NCBI GenBank assembly: GCA_049611805.1
Contig: JBMZAX010000005.1
Span: 1-64,000 of the forward strand
DNA from: UBA7378 sp049611805
GTDB lineage: Bacteria > Pseudomonadota > Alphaproteobacteria > RS24
Length of the DNA: 64,000 nt
Reading direction: 5' to 3'
Each line of letters begins with the position of its first letter. Position 1 is the first letter of the stretch. The notes beneath the pieces are model-generated. The model worked only from the letters and a program-made list of their open reading frames with translations, did no database searches and was not told the DNA's origin. Both the position numbers and the translations under genes were made by a program. Below are positions 60,571 to 64,000 of this stretch, piece by piece.

Positions 60571-62027
60571 TTTCTGACTTTCTTGCTGATGCTTTTTTCA
60601 GACGCGGGCCCATAGGGCGGCATGAAGCCGGCGAGCTTGGCAAACGGGATGCGCCCCGGCTGGCGATAGACGCTTTTTGCGTGGCTGAAGGTTTTGAACC
60701 CTTCAATCCCGTGATAGGAGCCCATGCCGCTGGGCCCGATGCCGCCAAACGGCAGGTCTTTTTGCAGCATGTGGAACATGACATCATTGATCGACACACC
60801 GCCCGAAGTGGTGCCTTCCAAGAAGCGTTTTTCTTCCGCCTTGTCCCGACCGAAATAATAGGCCGCCAGAGGGCGCGGATGCGCATTGATATAGCTGATT
60901 GTCTCTTCGAAATTCTGATATGTTTTGATCGGCAAAATTGGCCCGAAAATCTCATCCTGCATGCACATGGCATCCTCATCCGGATTGATGATGAGGGTCG
61001 GCGCAATCTTGTGGGTCGGATTATCGGAGAAATCTTCACCGGCCGGATTAATGGTCACGATGCGCGTTTTGCGTTTTTCGGCATCGGCAATATTGGCCGA
61101 TATCCGGTCGAAGTGGCGGGCATTGACCATGGCGGTATATTCCCTATTGCCCAGAATGGTCGGATACATTTCTGCGACGACCCGTTGGGCTTGCCCGACC
61201 ACCTGCTCAAGGCTTTCTTCCGGCACCATCACATAATCGGGCGCGATGCACACCTGTCCGGCGTTCAGCATTTTGCCGACCATGATGCGTTGCACCGCTT
61301 CGTTAATGTCGGCGCTGCGCGTGATGACCACCGGCGACTTGCCGCCCAGTTCAAGCGTGACGGGCACAAGATTGGCGGCTGCGGCCGCCATAATGTGACG
61401 GGCAACACTGGTTGCGCCGGTAAAAATCAAATGGTCAAACGGCAGAGAAGAAAAAGCCTGACCGACTTCCGGGCCACCGGTAAAGACGGCAATCTCGCTT
61501 TCGTCAAATGCTTTGCCGACAATCTCCGCCATGAGAGATGATGTCGCCGGCGTAAATTCGGACGGCTTGATCATGGCCCGGTTGCCTGCGGCCAGAACAC
61601 CTGCAAGCGGTTCGAACACCATGCCGAGAGGGAAGTTCCACGGCGCGATAACCCCGACCACACCTTTGGGCTGATATTCAATCGAAGAGCGCCCGCCCAG
61701 CAAATTGAGCGGAAATATGCTCGCGCGCTTTTCGGCCTTCATCCATTTGCTCAAATGTTTTTTGCCGTGCTTGAGATTTTCAAGCGAGCCCGTCACATCC
61801 GTCATGAGATTGGTCTCGCGCGGGCGGCATCCAAAGTCTTCGTTCATGGCGTCGCTTATCGCGTCTGCATGCGTCACCAACATATCGATTGCCCGGTCAA
61901 TCCGGTCGATGCGCGTGGACGCCGACACATGGCCTTCTTCGATATAAGCGTCGTGCTGCATTTGCAGGACGTCGAGCATTTTCTGTTTGGTATCGCTGTC
62001 GATAAAATCTTTCTGGGGCGCGTTCAT
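60567..62027 (-). CDS. Aldehyde dehydrogenase (coniferyl-aldehyde dehydrogenase-like)
   Basis: A 486-residue NAD(P)-dependent aldehyde dehydrogenase. The cofactor segment PWNFPLGMVFEPLAGVLAAGN, the general base in VTLELGGKSP and the catalytic cysteine in NAGQVCIAPDY are present, and the C-terminal FGGIGPSGMGSYHG is typical of the coniferyl/long-chain group. It would oxidise an aldehyde intermediate of the island to the acid used by the acyl-CoA synthetase. The TetR gene follows directly. Confidence 0.93.
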   Translation of the reverse strand: MNAPQKDFIDSDTKQKMLDVLQMQHDAYIEEGHVSASTRIDRIDRAIDMLVTHADAISDAMNEDFGCRPRETNLMTDVTGSLENLKHGKKHLSKWMKAEKRASIFPLNLLGGRSSIEYQPKGVVGVIAPWNFPLGMVFEPLAGVLAAGNRAMIKPSEFTPATSSLMAEIVGKAFDESEIAVFTGGPEVGQAFSSLPFDHLIFTGATSVARHIMAAAAANLVPVTLELGGKSPVVITRSADINEAVQRIMVGKMLNAGQVCIAPDYVMVPEESLEQVVGQAQRVVAEMYPTILGNREYTAMVNARHFDRISANIADAEKRKTRIVTINPAGEDFSDNPTHKIAPTLIINPDEDAMCMQDEIFGPILPIKTYQNFEETISYINAHPRPLAAYYFGRDKAEEKRFLEGTTSGGVSINDVMFHMLQKDLPFGGIGPSGMGSYHGIEGFKTFSHAKSVYRQPGRIPFAKLAGFMPPYGPASEKSISKKVRK

Positions 62028-62055
62028 GGGACCAATCCTTACATTTCAAAATAAC

Positions 62056-62068
62056 TGACCGGTGGTCA
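62056..62068. promoter_or_regulatory. Candidate TetR operator ahead of the aldehyde dehydrogenase
   Basis: TGACC-GGT-GGTCA, arms of 5 bp around a 3-base centre, lies 29 bases upstream of the ATG at 62027. It matches the TGACCG..CGGTCA-like pattern used by several TetR repressors. Confidence 0.55.
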
Positions 62069-62143
62069 TTTAAAACATACAAAGCGATCGCGTCAAGGGC
62101 GTGTCGGATGTGCCACCCGGCAGACCGGAAATTTAAACCGGAA

Positions 62144-62479
62144 TTATGGCCGGCGGATTTCTCCGACGCCCGCGCAATTTTGCTCGGCCATTTCTTGTTT
62201 CAGTTCTCTTATTTTTTTCGAGGCCGCAGTCGCATCCGAAAACGCGTCCATTCTTTTGACCAATAAGGATGGCCATGCGAAGACCGCCTCTTCAATATCG
62301 CTCCTGTGTTTTTCTGCCGCGCTTGTTTCGATTTCGGCCTTTTTGTTTTTGGCTTCTTTATATGAAGCGGCCAGCTCGGTGCATCCCGTCGTTTTTTTCG
62401 CGACCGACGCGGCGTCCCGCTTTGCTGCGGGCGCACACCCCAAGACAGCGATCGCGGGCAATAACAAAATGTAACGCAT
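62144..62479 (-). CDS. Small lipoprotein of unknown function
   Basis: About 111 residues. The N-terminus (MRYILLLPAIAVLGC) is a lipoprotein signal with lipobox AVLGC, giving an acylated cysteine. The rest is a charged helical domain with two further cysteines. No family is recognised. An ATG at 62494 gives a five-residue longer form. Confidence 0.65.
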   Translation of the reverse strand: MRYILLLPAIAVLGCAPAAKRDAASVAKKTTGCTELAASYKEAKNKKAEIETSAAEKHRSDIEEAVFAWPSLLVKRMDAFSDATAASKKIRELKQEMAEQNCAGVGEIRRP

Positions 62480-62499
62480 GAAAAATATTCTCATTAAAC

Positions 62500-63017
62500 T
62501 TGACCGAAAATCATTTGGGAACCTGACCGGAAATCAGCGCGTGGATGAGGGGCGGGGCCAAATGTGTCAGATCTTGTCGGTCGGGTCGGGGTGGCCGCCG
62601 CCGCCCCAAACAATATTTGTATTGAAATTTCTTCACTGATATACCAAAAGTTATCATAGGTTCATTTTCCATAAGGGTAGTGCGTGGTTCTGGGTTTTCC
62701 TGATAATTTGCAAAGTCGACTTTTTACAAGTTTCTTCATTGAAATCCCCATCATTATAAAATAATTGTTTCCATATGGGATTATTTCCAATTAGGATTAT
62801 CAGAAGCCAACAGTTTACCGGATCGAGATTTTCTCACCTTAGGATCGTCACTTCATTTTAGGATTTTGTGCACCAAAAAAATTTATGCCGATTGATGGGC
62901 AGTTTTTCTGTCCTTGTCGAAAAAAATTGAAAACCGGTCGAAGCTGTGTCTCAGATGTCGGCCTGGCTTTTCCGAAGTCGGCTAGAATGTCAATGTTTTC
63001 GTTTTTGGGAGGAACGA
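62500..63017. other. AT-rich region without a gene
   Basis: About 520 bases clearly more AT-rich than the rest of the window (many A/T runs around 62640-62900). No frame here is convincing; the short ORFs overlap the following gene out of frame. It marks a change in base composition before the next gene and may hold its promoter. Confidence 0.6.
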
Positions 63018-64000
63018 ATGGAAGAATTTCAAAAAAGAGTTGCGGAAGTAACAATGAAGAACAGTGTGGCGTCTTTCGTCATTCTGATGCTGGTCACAGC
63101 GTTCTTCGCCGTCGGAATTCAGCGCGTTGACATAAGAACAATTTTTTCCGATCTGTTTCCAAAGAACCATCCTTTCGTAGAGACATTCAAAGACCATCCC
63201 AACTTTGGCAATCCACTTACAGTGGTGATGATGGTAAAGGTCAAAAACGGCGATATCTATAATTCCGAAACATTGGAAAAAATTTGGCGTATGAGCCGAG
63301 ATATTGACTTGGCTCCAGCGGTCGACCACGACCAAATCCTATCTATCGCCACAGAGAAGGCCCGTTATTCCGAAGCGACGCCGTTCGGTATTGATACCCG
63401 TCCGCTCATGGGCGACCGTGCACCGCAGACCGAAGAGGAAATGCGTGAGTTTAAAAATCGCGTAAACAAGGCTCCCTACGTTCAGACCTTTTTTATATCT
63501 CCGGACGAAACGGCGACTGTGGTGACGGCGACATTTATCGAGCGTCTCTTGGATTACGGAAAGACATCAAAATATGTTCAGGAACTGGCGGAACGTGAGC
63601 GTGATGAAAATCACGAAGTCTATGTAGCCGGCGCCCCTATTCTGACAGGGTGGGTTTACGCCTATCAGGTCGAGATGCTTTCCATTTTCGGCGTTACGCT
63701 GGCAGCCTTGTTCATTTCTCTGATACTTTATATGCGAAATATTCCCGGAGTGATCACGCCGCTCTTTGTGAGTGTGGTTGCAGCGATTTGGGGTTTTGGG
63801 TTTGTTGGCTGGATCGGTGATCCGATCGAGCCGCTCATTATGGTGGTGCCGCTCTTGCTGGTCGCGCGCTCCTTCAGCCACTGCGTGCAATTTATCGAAC
63901 GTTATTATGAAATATATGAAGAGACCGGAGATCGACACAAATCGGCCGAATTGGCGCTCAGAGTTTTAATGGCGCCCGGTGCACTTGGTATCGTTACAGA
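63018..64000 (+). CDS. MMPL/RND-superfamily transporter, N-terminal part (cut by window end)
   Basis: An open frame of 327 codons runs from ATG 63018 (GGAGG 5 bases upstream) to the window end with no stop. It begins with a short cytoplasmic segment, a first membrane helix (SFVILMLVTAFFAVGI), a periplasmic loop (residues ~45-220, IRTIFSDLFPKNHPFVETF) and then a run of helices (LSIFGVTLAALFISLILYM, VITPLFVSVVAAIWGFGFVGWIG, LIMVVPLLLVARSFSHCVQF). This fits the RND/MMPL superfamily (COG1033-like). Such genes often lie near hydrocarbon- or steroid-degrading clusters. The base composition is lower in GC than most of the window. Confidence 0.8.
   Translation, partial: MEEFQKRVAEVTMKNSVASFVILMLVTAFFAVGIQRVDIRTIFSDLFPKNHPFVETFKDHPNFGNPLTVVMMVKVKNGDIYNSETLEKIWRMSRDIDLAPAVDHDQILSIATEKARYSEATPFGIDTRPLMGDRAPQTEEEMREFKNRVNKAPYVQTFFISPDETATVVTATFIERLLDYGKTSKYVQELAERERDENHEVYVAGAPILTGWVYAYQVEMLSIFGVTLAALFISLILYMRNIPGVITPLFVSVVAAIWGFGFVGWIGDPIEPLIMVVPLLLVARSFSHCVQFIERYYEIYEETGDRHKSAELALRVLMAPGALGIVT

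Overview
The window is chromosomal DNA from an alphaproteobacterium, probably a marine or hydrocarbon-associated heterotroph near Parvibaculales/Rhizobiales; the exact order cannot be fixed from the sequence. The evidence is a gcrA cell-cycle regulator, a class I lysyl-tRNA synthetase, the argD-argF-hslO operon, a metZ gene behind a SAM-II riboswitch, long-form dcd, a lone holin of the gene-transfer-agent type, and possible CcrM (GANTC) sites. Coding density is high, many genes overlap by 1 to 8 bases, and most of the window is moderately GC-rich.

Positions 1-17600 are mostly core genes: the end of an ammonium transporter, an iron-binding protein behind a Fur-like box, gcrA, an ABC-2 permease, argD-argF-hslO, an RND efflux pair, trkH, apaG, metZ, dcd, an FMN 2-hydroxy-acid dehydrogenase and tRNA-Gly(CCC). 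Positions 17600-34000 hold a membrane glycosyltransferase, a sterol-desaturase-like protein, lysK, pyrD (preceded by a remnant of a DUF952 gene), the DNA-repair pair lhr-pdeM, and a TauE/TIGR02186/CcdA membrane cluster. Positions 34000-44900 hold a thiolase, ribonucleotide reductase nrdAB behind a complex control region (DnaA box, NrdR boxes, folded leader RNA), and acyl-CoA dehydrogenases.

Positions 44985-49631 encode what looks like a complete glucosylglycerate cycle: phosphatase, synthase, GH13 phosphorylase and glycerate kinase.

Positions 50674-62027 are a catabolic island: SDR, cytochrome P450, Baeyer-Villiger-type monooxygenase and 2Fe-2S ferredoxin in one operon, then an unusual single-chain MarR-like regulator made of two fused MarR units, an alpha/beta hydrolase, an acyl-CoA synthetase, an NADPH oxidoreductase, and a TetR-aldehyde dehydrogenase unit with its own operator. 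Together they suggest hydroxylation, oxidation to a ketone, oxygen insertion, ester or lactone hydrolysis and entry into beta-oxidation. The window ends in a lipoprotein gene, an AT-rich gap, and the start of an MMPL/RND-type transporter.
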